A stretch of DNA of 64,000 bases, taken from the NCBI RefSeq assembly GCF_009669305.1, contig NZ_SADB01000004.1, forward strand, positions 190,383-254,382, in the 5' to 3' direction. The stretch comes from Ancylomarina sp. 16SWW S1-10-2. GTDB taxonomy: Bacteria > Bacteroidota > Bacteroidia > Bacteroidales > Marinifilaceae. This document shows, piece after piece, positions 18,943 to 25,883 of the stretch (within the stretch, counting starts at the first letter, position 1; every line of letters begins with the position of its first letter). Under the pieces are notes generated by a model. The model was not told the DNA's origin and did not search any database. It was given only the letters and a program-made list of their open reading frames with translations. A program made the translations under genes and the position numbers.

Positions 18943-19560
18943 CTAAGCTAGGTTAAACGCTAGTTTTATTCCTTGAATGAGCATTCCAATTCCCATTATT
19001 GAAAGAATTAAACCCATTATTTTGCCTATAACTGTTATTATATTGTGGCCTATTTTTTCAACGATATATTCGCTAAAACTGAAAGCTAAGTAAGTGATGT
19101 AACATATAATTGCAAAAATTAAAATAACTATTCCAATATGAAAATAATTATTATCGGAAACAAAATTCATAGCGGTAACAATTGTACCCGGACCAGCTAA
19201 TATTGGAATTGCTAAGGGGGATATCGCAACATTTTCATCAATTTTTGCTTCTTTTATATGTGTTATATTCGATTTTTTTGATTGAAGCATTTCAAAACCA
19301 ACATAAAAGAGTAAAATACCACCTGTTATTTTAAAGGCGGGGATTGTAATACCAAATAATTCAAATATAAATTTACCTAGTACTACAAATACAAAAACTA
19401 TTAAAAATGCAGTTATTGTTGCTTTTTTATTAATCCTATTTTTCGTTGTTTCATCGGCATCTTGAGCTAATGACAAGAAAATAGGAATATTGGCAATGGG
19501 GTTCATTATTGCAAAGAAACCTGTAAATACCGATAAGGAGTATATCAAATATTCTGTCAT
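18943..19560 (-). CDS. MarC/YchE family inner-membrane protein
   Basis: A 205-residue membrane protein with six predicted helices. The first contains F-F-A-I-M-N-P-I-A-N-I-P-I-F, the family hallmark. A second P-I-L-A-G-P-G-T-I repeat lies near 120. The family was once linked to multiple antibiotic resistance, but its substrate is not established; some relatives transport small neutral amino acids. It probably shares a transcript with the ClC gene 30 bp downstream. Confidence 0.9.
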   Translation of the reverse strand: MTEYLIYSLSVFTGFFAIMNPIANIPIFLSLAQDADETTKNRINKKATITAFLIVFVFVVLGKFIFELFGITIPAFKITGGILLFYVGFEMLQSKKSNITHIKEAKIDENVAISPLAIPILAGPGTIVTAMNFVSDNNYFHIGIVILIFAIICYITYLAFSFSEYIVEKIGHNIITVIGKIMGLILSIMGIGMLIQGIKLAFNLA

Positions 19561-19608
19561 ATCACTATTCGTTTAAATTTTCCGTATTCACTCGTTTCCA
19601 CTCAAGCA

Positions 19609-19733
19609 GGTAACGGTTGACTGAAAAATGTAGGGCATTATTAGTAATAAACTCAGCCAAGCATAAAGTTCATTAAGAACAGGGAACTTGCTTAAGCCAT
19701 TATCTACCCAATGTTTTTATAGCCTTCGTTATG
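19609..19733. repeat. attC-like long imperfect inverted repeat (19.6 kb)
   Basis: Arms of about 35 nt (19609-19643 and 19699-19733) pair imperfectly: TAACGG..AAAAATGTAGGG faces the complement ATAACG..AAAAACATTGGG. An inner stem (AAGTTC/GAACTT with AAGC/GCTT) lies between them. An outer AAC..GTT pair, two nested arms and about 125 nt total resemble integron attC sites, although the canonical RYYYAAC/GTTRRRY cores are not exact. It lies right after the gasdermin-like gene. Confidence 0.45.
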
Positions 19734-19744
19734 AGGGGATCTTA

Positions 19745-20446
19745 TTAAAAAAACTTCCTATTATCAGTTACAAGATTTGTATTGTCAAAATGGCCGTTGT
19801 CAAAATCAATTCTATCTGCCTTAACTGCAACAGGGAAGAAGCTATTACCACTTGATACCATTTTTAATTTGCTTTCACTAAGCATTGAAAAATCAAGCTT
19901 TCCGTCAACAATTTCATTTAGCTTAACAACTAAGTTTGTGTCTAAAGAATAATCAGTCTCAATTTCTACGACAAGATTTTTGGCAAATAAAATACCTGAT
20001 ATGACTAATATATTATCTTGATTAGCATTCTTTAGCAATGCTTTATTAGGATGCTTAAAATCAGCATTTGATAGATAATTTTGAATTTCTCCGATTGGTA
20101 CTTCTCTTGTTACCGAATTATCATAACTAATTGTTACTTTTTTTCCTGATTTAACTTCTGAAGAAAGTTCAAATGTTCCTAATCCTAAGGATTTTAGAAT
20201 TTCGTCTAGTAATGATATGCCGATATTAAATCTGTATTCATCTTTTGTAGTGGAATCTATATTTAGTGCTATATTCTCCACCTGATTTAAGTCAACCTTA
20301 CTTGTAAAAGCATGGTCAATATGAGAATAATATATCTGAACATCATTAAAAGGTTTTTTCAACCATAATTGTAATAAATTATGATTTCTTATTGGCCCCT
20401 CAATTAAATCGTAGCCTTGATCTCTTAACGTTTTTGTAAGACTCAT
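19745..20446 (-). CDS. Candidate bacterial gasdermin-like pore-forming protein
   Basis: A 233-residue, cysteine-free, mostly beta protein without signal peptide. The layout matches gasdermin N-domains: an L-x-x-x-G-Y-D-L-I start, L-L-Q-L-W-L-K-K-P near 25-35 (compare LLSLVTKKK of human gasdermins), a long strand-rich middle, then N-Q-D-N-I-L-V-I-S-G-I-L near 146 opposite the eukaryotic RNEVLCVLTQK strand. It ends in F-P-V-A-V-K-A-D-R-I-D-F and a tail of about 18 residues, the length of bacterial gasdermin inhibitory tails. Against: no N-terminal cysteine for lipidation and no neighbouring protease. It sits alone in the cassette-like region beside an attC-like repeat. The call rests on visual comparison only. 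Confidence 0.42.
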   Translation of the reverse strand: MSLTKTLRDQGYDLIEGPIRNHNLLQLWLKKPFNDVQIYYSHIDHAFTSKVDLNQVENIALNIDSTTKDEYRFNIGISLLDEILKSLGLGTFELSSEVKSGKKVTISYDNSVTREVPIGEIQNYLSNADFKHPNKALLKNANQDNILVISGILFAKNLVVEIETDYSLDTNLVVKLNEIVDGKLDFSMLSESKLKMVSSGNSFFPVAVKADRIDFDNGHFDNTNLVTDNRKFF

Positions 20447-20634
20447 TTTTAATTTAGTTTTTTATTGATTGCTTACTTCCTTTTATAGTCATTTTTCAGC
20501 TTGTTCAGACTGTTTTAATTGCCCGTAATGGTCTTGCTACATTTTGTGCTTTATCATTTTCTATTTTTCTGAGTATGGCTTAGTTAAACTATTTGTCTGA
20601 TTTTGTTCAACTAACATTTTGTATAACAAAACAG

Positions 20635-20668
20635 TGTAATAAGAAATAGTAATTTATTTCTTATTACA
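20635..20668 (-). terminator. Hairpin after the methyltransferase gene
   Basis: A perfect 13-bp inverted repeat TGTAATAAGAAAT/ATTTCTTATTACA (20635-20647 and 20656-20668) with an 8-nt loop, about 30 bp past the methyltransferase stop on the minus strand. The downstream sequence (CTGTTTTGTT) has a short T run. Confidence 0.6.
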
Positions 20669-20699
20669 TTTTATACATAGCTAAATAGGTTGAGAATTT

Positions 20700-21380
20700 T
20701 TATTTAATGCAGTAAAAGCCAGCAAAGGTGTTCGATGTCCATAATATCTCAACGACTTTAAAACCACAGTCTCTTAACAGTTTCATAAAAGTTTCAATTG
20801 TTATTGGAAAGTAGTTAACACCAAATCGGCTACTATGATTAAACGATTCTTCTTCTGTTCTACCTTGGCTTATTTGAAAATTAATACTTTTTTGTTTTGC
20901 ATATTTTATACCTGCCTCCGAAGCGGGTGAAATATTTTCGGTAGTAATAAAAAGGCCTCCATCCTCTAAAAGATTATAGCATACTTCTAAAGCTTTTTTT
21001 CTGTTTTCCCAATCAAGATAATGATGACATTGAATAGCCGTAATAATATCGGGGGTACTTGTCTTTATTGTTTCAAGTTCCTGAGTCGTACAAACACCTA
21101 TTGATTTTACATTCTTATTTTTACTATTCTTATTTAAGCTTATATCCATCATCTCTTTTGATGGGTCAGCTAAGAGAAAATCAGTATCACAAAATGCTTT
21201 AACAGCCAAATCAATTAGGTTTCCTGTTCCACATCCAGTATCAATCCAACATTTGGGTTGGGGTTTAATAATTTTAACAATATCAATTACCTCATTCATC
21301 AATAGGTCGTAGTAAGGTAATGTTTCTCTGACCTGTCTATCGTAGGTCTCCGCTAGATGCGGTGATGTGTTATCGCTCAT
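20700..21380 (-). CDS. Class I SAM-dependent methyltransferase
   Basis: A 226-residue soluble protein with a Rossmann methyltransferase core: motif I W-I-D-T-G-C-G-T-G-N-L (residues about 45-55), an acidic end of strand 2 (L-L-A-D-P-S), motif IV D-I-I-T-A-I-Q-C-H-H-Y near 110, and a post-motif L-E-D-G-G-L-F-I. It resembles the small methyltransferases acting on small molecules. It stands alone in the cassette-like region with its own hairpin terminator and a long leader. Substrate unknown. Confidence 0.85.
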   Translation of the reverse strand: MSDNTSPHLAETYDRQVRETLPYYDLLMNEVIDIVKIIKPQPKCWIDTGCGTGNLIDLAVKAFCDTDFLLADPSKEMMDISLNKNSKNKNVKSIGVCTTQELETIKTSTPDIITAIQCHHYLDWENRKKALEVCYNLLEDGGLFITTENISPASEAGIKYAKQKSINFQISQGRTEEESFNHSSRFGVNYFPITIETFMKLLRDCGFKVVEILWTSNTFAGFYCIK

Positions 21381-21693
21381 AAATTTAATTTTTATTTAAA
21401 ATAATTTCAAAATTTAAATGCATTATCACTTTTGCTCAGCCTTGCTGTCAAGAGTCTTGCTTTGTTTCTTGGGTTTCCGAAAATTGTCGGAATTTATGAC
21501 TGTTAGAACTTAGCTTCTATAGTCATTTAAAAACAATCAAAATTGATGATAGGTGGGTAGAAATACCAATATCACATAAAGTAGATTACAGATATTTCAG
21601 TATTAATTCGAGAAAAAATTGAAAAGGGTTTTAGCCACTCCAGTTAAGTACTTCTCTGCTTTTTGTTATATTATGTATTAGCATTCTAGATTT
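21381..21693. other. 313-bp gap upstream of the methyltransferase
   Basis: No gene. A small TCCGA/TCGGA hairpin occurs near 21476-21500. The left end must hold the methyltransferase promoter and the right end runs into the broken SMP-30 gene. Confidence 0.5.
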
Positions 21694-22067
21694 GATTAAT
21701 TCGCCTAAAGGGAAAAAAATATCTACCGCTTGTTTTTAACCAGTGGTTAAATACACATTTTCAGCTTTGTCAATTGACATCCTATTACAGCCAAATTTAA
21801 CAAAAAGCGTCTTATTTGTCAAGGAACTATCCTTTTGAATATTATATTATATGTTTTTTCTGCTTGAGCGTCTGTTATATAAAGAATTTTTCCATCGGGA
21901 GTTCCGAGCGCACCACTGGGTTTTTCCAAATCATTACATACTCGAATAACCGATGAATGGTCTGGATTGATATAATACACATGCATTCCGTTTTGAGGAA
22001 GTTCGGAGTCATTATTACCATATTTTGGGTCCGTAAAGTAAACACAACCTTTCCGTAAGGCCCAATA
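21694..22067 (-). pseudogene. Broken SMP-30/gluconolactonase-family gene (C-terminal part)
   Basis: The minus strand from 22049 reads G-C-V-Y-F-T-D-P-K-Y-G-N-N, then M-H-V-Y-Y-I-N-P-D, D-L-E-K-P-S-G-A-L-G-T-P-D-G-K-I-L-Y-I-T-D-A-Q-A-E-K-T-Y. A frameshift near 21850 leads to L-T-N-K-T-L-F-V-K-F-G-C-N-R-M-S-I-D-K-A-E-N-V-Y-L-T, then a stop and D-I-F-F-P-L-G-E-L-I. This is the block order of SMP-30/LRE-type lactonase propellers (YFTDPPYG, PNGI-SPDGK-LYVSD, DGM-ID-GNVYLT, V-VFDPDGKLI). The N-terminal half is missing, and the piece begins 16 bp after the HD gene. A different 68-codon frame over the same DNA is not real. Confidence 0.85.
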
Positions 22068-22082
22068 TTATAATTATACAAT

Positions 22083-22571
22083 TTAACCTTTACAGTACAT
22101 GCTGTTAATTAATGAAATACCAGTTTGAGTCTTAAAATATTTCTTTTGAATGCTCTCAATCGAATGGTCTGGCATTTTATCTTCATCAATATTTACTAAA
22201 AAATCAGCTTCAATCAATATTTGAAAATCTATTCCATCTATTTTCTGATACGAATGATGATTTCCAATTAAATAACAAATTCTATCGAGATTTTCCTTTT
22301 TAAGATTTATTTCCGAAAGTAAATCTGTTGCAACAGCAGGACCTTCTTTTTCTTGATATGGTCCACTTGTATTATTGTATTTTTCTTTAGCATTTTTAAT
22401 CCCAATATCATGAAGAATAGCAGCAATATCAATGATTAATATTTCATTGTCTGATAAATTCTCCCGACGTGCAATACAACTTGCAAATCCATAAACTTTT
22501 AATGCATGGTTTATTCTCCGAACATCTTTTCCGAAGTGCTCAATCATCTTCTGTATTATTCTACCCGTCAT
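22083..22571 (-). CDS. HD-domain phosphohydrolase
   Basis: A 162-residue soluble protein made of a single HD domain, a metal-dependent phosphohydrolase fold. Metal ligands: His22 (I-N-H-A-L-K-V), His54-Asp55 (A-I-L-H-D-I-G), His105/His106 (G-N-H-H-S-Y) and Asp123 (E-A-D-F-L-V). It looks like the small stand-alone HD proteins that act on nucleotides, for example YfbR/YedJ-like or (p)ppGpp-related enzymes; substrate unknown. The gene starts 35 bp after the Cys/His protein gene and is followed by the dead lactonase gene, the densest packing in the cassette-like region. Confidence 0.88.
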   Translation of the reverse strand: MTGRIIQKMIEHFGKDVRRINHALKVYGFASCIARRENLSDNEILIIDIAAILHDIGIKNAKEKYNNTSGPYQEKEGPAVATDLLSEINLKKENLDRICYLIGNHHSYQKIDGIDFQILIEADFLVNIDEDKMPDHSIESIQKKYFKTQTGISLINSMYCKG

Positions 22572-22606
22572 TTTGTTTTAAGTGTATTCGTTTTCTAGTT
22601 TTGCAT

Positions 22607-23305
22607 CTATCGTGCTAAATTATTGAGCTTGGTTTTTATTTTGTCGTCATCAATTTTATACACAATAATGTGTTCGGTGTCCCAATATGTTTTCTTTATA
22701 AATTTATTTAAAGATTTAAATGTATTAGGTTCAAACATTCCATTTTTTGTGTAAAATATTTCATCACGATAATATACCGTGTGAATAATCCATCCAAAAT
22801 TGTTAACAAAAGCAAGTAGAACATCGTTCGGAATAGTTTTTTTTAGATTTTTCCTAGGAGTTGTAGAAAACTCAGTAATGACTTTAAAAGAATTCCTTAA
22901 AATTTTCTCTAGTGATTCACTCTTGATGCTTGTTGTTTTTCTAAAAATGTTTTGACTAAAAGTCTCATTATTTTCAAAATATTTCTCAAGTGCGTATGAA
23001 AAGCAATTTTGTATGCTTGTTTCATCTGAAAGGACATAACCCTTTGAAGCAAAATAACCTTTGTGTTCGATATTTTCCAAAGAAGACGTGTCAGTTTTTT
23101 TATCTTGATTTAAGATATTTATTTTTATCGTATCACTCAGCCATAAAACGTTAATAATCATGGATTTATTTTCTACTTTTAACGTGTCTAGCACTGTAAG
23201 TTTGAGATTAATCGGAGAATGAGTTGACAAATTTGTTTGGCAATAAACTTGTGTAAAAATAAAACTAAGAAGTATTGTGATTATATACTTTCTAAATGGT
23301 GTCAT
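22607..23305 (-). CDS. Exported protein with a possible Cys/His peptidase-like core
   Basis: A 232-residue protein with a Sec signal peptide (hydrophobic 7-20, cut near A/C-Q at 22-23). I do not recognise a named family. The pattern N-C101-F-S-Y-A-L followed about 70 residues later by G-W-I-I-H175-T-V-Y, and then T-K-N-G-M-F-E-P, is like NlpC/P60- or CHAP-type cysteine peptidases (Cys at a helix start, His on a strand, then the K-N-G turn). That would make it a periplasmic hydrolase or transpeptidase-like protein. The similarity is structural guesswork from spacing. It pairs with the HD gene 35 bp downstream. Confidence 0.5.
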   Translation of the reverse strand: MTPFRKYIITILLSFIFTQVYCQTNLSTHSPINLKLTVLDTLKVENKSMIINVLWLSDTIKINILNQDKKTDTSSLENIEHKGYFASKGYVLSDETSIQNCFSYALEKYFENNETFSQNIFRKTTSIKSESLEKILRNSFKVITEFSTTPRKNLKKTIPNDVLLAFVNNFGWIIHTVYYRDEIFYTKNGMFEPNTFKSLNKFIKKTYWDTEHIIVYKIDDDKIKTKLNNLAR

Positions 23306-23653
23306 TTTATTTTGTATTTATGTTAATTATAGTTTAATAAATGTTAGTGAATCAAAGGTATCTACCTTTCATGTTTGCATTGAGTAAAGTGTAGAAATGG
23401 TTCGCTGAGATGTTGAACATTTTCAATCCTTTAATAAGTCTAGAAACTTAAAATTCTAATTGGTACAATTCAACAAGAAGAGTAAAGGACAGATACCGCA
23501 ACATTAGCCCATAGCTAAGTGGAGAGACTAGTTCTCTTTCGGATAACTTAAATTCTCATCTAATTTAATAATGTAAATATAAAGGTGTGTGAGAGGTTCT
23601 CCTCTAGGCTAATGGCTTAGCGGCAGCCTACTCGATTAGCATTTCGTGTTTTA
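23306..23653. other. 348-bp gap between cassette-like genes
   Basis: No gene. On the minus strand it starts with nested inverted repeats (TAGGCT/AGCCTA near 23607-23632, and AGAGG/CCTCT just beyond). The middle holds TCTAATTGGTACAATTCA (23456-23473), which with one change also occurs at 60404-60421. The left end should hold the promoter of the Cys/His protein gene. Confidence 0.45.
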
Positions 23654-24352
23654 TTATTTAAATATATCCTTCATCTTATCAGGATTAGTTAATCGAGAAT
23701 AATAATCAGTATATATCTTTTTTACTGTTTCATTATTCTTAAATTTTGTTGAGTGTTCTTTACACTTTATTCTTATTTTATTCACCAATTCGTTGACATC
23801 AGGGTTTTCCAAATTCGAATTTTCAATCTGTTGATATAAGTCTCCGATAAGATTGAAAAAAATATCTGTCAAACCATTATATATTTTAGTAGGAGTTGAT
23901 AATAAATCCATTGTATCATCAGCGTCTTTCTTTTTTGACTCAATTTTAGTTAAAATCACTTTCAAGTTACTCATATATAGATTTTGGTAGTCTTCTCTGC
24001 ATGAATCTTCATCTGAAATATCGCCATTATCAAGTAAATATTTTTTAAATCTGTTTTTAATTCCATTATCAAAAAACGATAAAATAGAAAGGTATGTATT
24101 GAACTTTATATCATGGAGAAACTTATTTCTAAAATTCATCTGTAATTCTAAGCCTTGATATTCATCCTTTTCAAGAACATCTATATCATATAACAAATCA
24201 ATCTTATTTTGAAAACTTATTCCCGCTTTACTTCCAAACAGTTTTGTTTTAGTACTATTATTTATACCCAGACATAAAAGCAAGAGTATCTTTATTGATT
24301 CCTCAATTTGCAATGCGTATTCCAATACTTCAGTTCTTTTATCTAAATCCAT
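23654..24352 (-). CDS. HEPN-like (MtlR/DUF4145-type) protein
   Basis: A 232-residue all-helical soluble protein. The run S-F-Q-N-K-I-D-L-L-Y-D-I-D-V-L-E-K-D-E-Y (about 46-65) followed by F-R75-N-K-F-L-H80-D gives the HEPN motif R-x4-H in the context seen in MtlR- and DUF4145-like proteins (arginine-asparagine, aromatic, histidine after a coiled helix). HEPN proteins are often metal-free RNases of toxin-antitoxin and defence systems, while MtlR-type members are regulators. No nucleotidyltransferase antitoxin gene adjoins it. RNase activity is possible but unproven. Confidence 0.6.
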   Translation of the reverse strand: MDLDKRTEVLEYALQIEESIKILLLLCLGINNSTKTKLFGSKAGISFQNKIDLLYDIDVLEKDEYQGLELQMNFRNKFLHDIKFNTYLSILSFFDNGIKNRFKKYLLDNGDISDEDSCREDYQNLYMSNLKVILTKIESKKKDADDTMDLLSTPTKIYNGLTDIFFNLIGDLYQQIENSNLENPDVNELVNKIRIKCKEHSTKFKNNETVKKIYTDYYSRLTNPDKMKDIFK

Positions 24353-24396
24353 ATCTATCTATTAGTGTAGGTGATAAGTTATTGTTTAGTAGACTC

Positions 24397-24548
24397 TACT
24401 AATGGTCTTGTGTATGAAACGTAGTGTGTAAAAAGGAATTACTTTTCGGATTAAACACAGAGCCTAATTTAAAAATTTGGTGGTTTTTGCAAATAAGCAT
24501 AAACCGTTTAGTTTAGCACTTACTAGCGATGTTTTATACACGTTATTA
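24397..24548. repeat. attC-like long imperfect inverted repeat (24.4 kb)
   Basis: Arms at about 24397-24426 and 24521-24548. The left arm CTAATGG..TGTGTATGAAACGTAG faces the complement of the right arm, TAATAACG..TGTATAAAACATCG. The centre is about 95 nt. The arms share the TAAC-G..GTAT-AAAC pattern with the repeats at 19.6 and 63.5 kb. It fills the gap between the coiled-coil gene and the HEPN gene. Confidence 0.45.
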
Positions 24549-24557
24549 TACATAATA
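24544..24557. repeat. TATTATRCATAATA flank, downstream copy
   Basis: A 14-bp near-palindrome immediately 3' of the coiled-coil gene. One base differs from the copy at 25373-25386 on the gene's 5' side, so the gene is framed by repeats as a mobile cassette would be. Confidence 0.45.
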
Positions 24558-24558
24558 C

Positions 24559-25356
24559 TTATTCAAGTTTAGGCACTCCAAATACGCCTCCAAGAAAACT
24601 ACCAATCAACCTTGATATATCATTTCCGCTGGCTTTATCAAAACTCATAAACTGAATAAATTTTTTCTTTGACCATTTAATTATCGTTCCAAAAGAAAGA
24701 CTCCATTTTCGCTTAACTTCAGAAATTGTCATTTGAGACATATCTTCTTTTAATTCCGAAAGGTTTGCTTTTGCATTATTTAAATCTTGATATTTTTCAG
24801 TTGTTTTATCTTTAATAGACTTTAATTCTTGCTCTAAAAATTTCACTTGCTTGTCAATTAGTACTACTGCCAAGTCTTGTTTTTCAGAAGACAGAGGAAA
24901 TTCTTCCTCATATTCATTAAATGGCATTTTTTCTTGTACTTCTTTAGAGTAAAATTCAATTATTTTGTCTTTTAAGAAAAAATCTATTGGGTTTACTAAT
25001 TCATTAATTATAGATATATTTTCTTTCCATTTTTCTAAGTCAGCTTTTAGTTGGTCGCATATTTTTTGATTAAATATGAGTTTTTTTTGATTCGTTTTTT
25101 TACTTGAATCTTTTGCATTTGGATAGTAATTCCAGTCAATATAGTCTCCGTCTATTATAAAATTTATCTCAAAGGAAAAACTACTATTTTTAATTTTATA
25201 ACTAGTCTTTATGTTTTCGTAAGATATATTATTGAAACTGACTTTTGAAGAAACAGCATCTAATTCGATTTGTTTCCTAAATGGAATTAATTTCTCATTA
25301 AAGCTGTTTAAAAGTGTAATTAAGGAAATAGGAAGTTTTTTGGTTATATCTATCAT
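24559..25356 (-). CDS. Hypothetical coiled-coil protein
   Basis: A 265-residue protein that I do not recognise. No signal peptide or membrane helix. The first 100 residues are mixed strands. A charged heptad-rich stretch (about 165-215, with E-Q-E-L-K-S-I-K and N-A-K-A-N-L-S-E-L-K-E) should form a coiled coil. The C-terminus is basic then glycine-rich (I-G-S-F-L-G-G-V-F-G-V-P). It is the first gene after the integrase relic, same strand, and is bracketed by near-identical 14-bp repeats. Confidence 0.7.
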   Translation of the reverse strand: MIDITKKLPISLITLLNSFNEKLIPFRKQIELDAVSSKVSFNNISYENIKTSYKIKNSSFSFEINFIIDGDYIDWNYYPNAKDSSKKTNQKKLIFNQKICDQLKADLEKWKENISIINELVNPIDFFLKDKIIEFYSKEVQEKMPFNEYEEEFPLSSEKQDLAVVLIDKQVKFLEQELKSIKDKTTEKYQDLNNAKANLSELKEDMSQMTISEVKRKWSLSFGTIIKWSKKKFIQFMSFDKASGNDISRLIGSFLGGVFGVPKLE

Positions 25357-25372
25357 TTGTTTGTTAATTTTA

Positions 25373-25386
25373 TATTATGCATAATA
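25373..25386. repeat. TATTATGCATAATA flank, upstream copy
   Basis: A perfect palindrome 5' of the coiled-coil gene. It matches the copy at 24544-24557 with one difference. Confidence 0.45.
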
Positions 25387-25431
25387 AGTGGCTAAAGTGA
25401 AGTGCGCTTTAGCCCATTTAGCTGTTGGTTC

Positions 25432-25606
25432 TTATAAGTTGTTGTTTTGCTTGCTTTTATTTAATGTAATCACATCTAATTGACTTTTTATTTTTGCAAG
25501 AGACTTTTTACTTAAGTGACTGTAAATGTCAATTGTCATAATTAATTTTTGATTTGAAATTCAAATCGATTCCTCCTGAATTTAAATAACTTGTATCAAA
25601 GTTATG
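25432..25606 (-). pseudogene. C-terminal relic of a tyrosine recombinase (integrase)
   Basis: From 25606 the minus strand reads H-N-F-D-T-S-Y-L-N-S-G-G-I-D-L-N-F, a decayed form of the recombinase block HSFATHLL-GGIDLRFIQ. After a frameshift and apparent deletion, the frame starting at 25539 reads M-T-I-D-I-Y-S-H-L-S-K-K-S-L-A-K-I-K-S-Q-L-D to a stop at 25432. That matches the recombinase end TTEIYTHVS-KSLKKIKSPLD, where the Tyr is the nucleophile. The Arg of HxxR and everything upstream are lost. Its 3' end faces the cassette-like genes, as in the reversed integrons known from Treponema and some Bacteroidota. Confidence 0.72.
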
Positions 25607-25883
25607 AAAAATATAGACTAAACAGTTTTGAGCTTTGCCGTGAAAATTGCAGCATGTTTAAATAGAATCTATCTACATAAGAGCTTTGTAGTTCTATTGT
25701 CCTTTGTTATAGTAAATCAAACTTAGTATTTATGTTCCTTAAAAAGCCTATACATCTTTAGTTAATGCTTTCTGGTTTTTTTGTACTTTAGTGGCTTAAT
25801 TGGAAAATTACGAATGAATAATTGCGAATGACTAAATTCGTGAGCTTTGTATCGTAATGAATAACCGTAATTCGTAATTGAGA

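Larger units (their letters stand above)
25357..25877. other. 521-bp gap with integrase relic and divergent promoters
   Basis: It lies between the minus-strand coiled-coil gene and the plus-strand YfhO-type gene. It holds the 14-bp cassette flank, a GGCTAAAG/CTTTAGCC hairpin (25391-25414), the recombinase relic (25432-25606), and, at 25805-25888, short degenerate repeats of the type AATTACGAATGA just before the YfhO start. The rest appears non-coding. Confidence 0.6.

Noticed and set aside
21875-22081. 68-codon minus-strand frame
   Set aside because: The neighbouring frame over the same DNA reads SMP-30 family blocks, so this one is an out-of-frame artefact of the pseudogene.
23456-23473. 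18-mer TCTAATTGGTACAATTCA recurring with one change at 60404-60421
   Set aside because: The likeness does not extend beyond the 18 bases, so a mobile repeat cannot be claimed.
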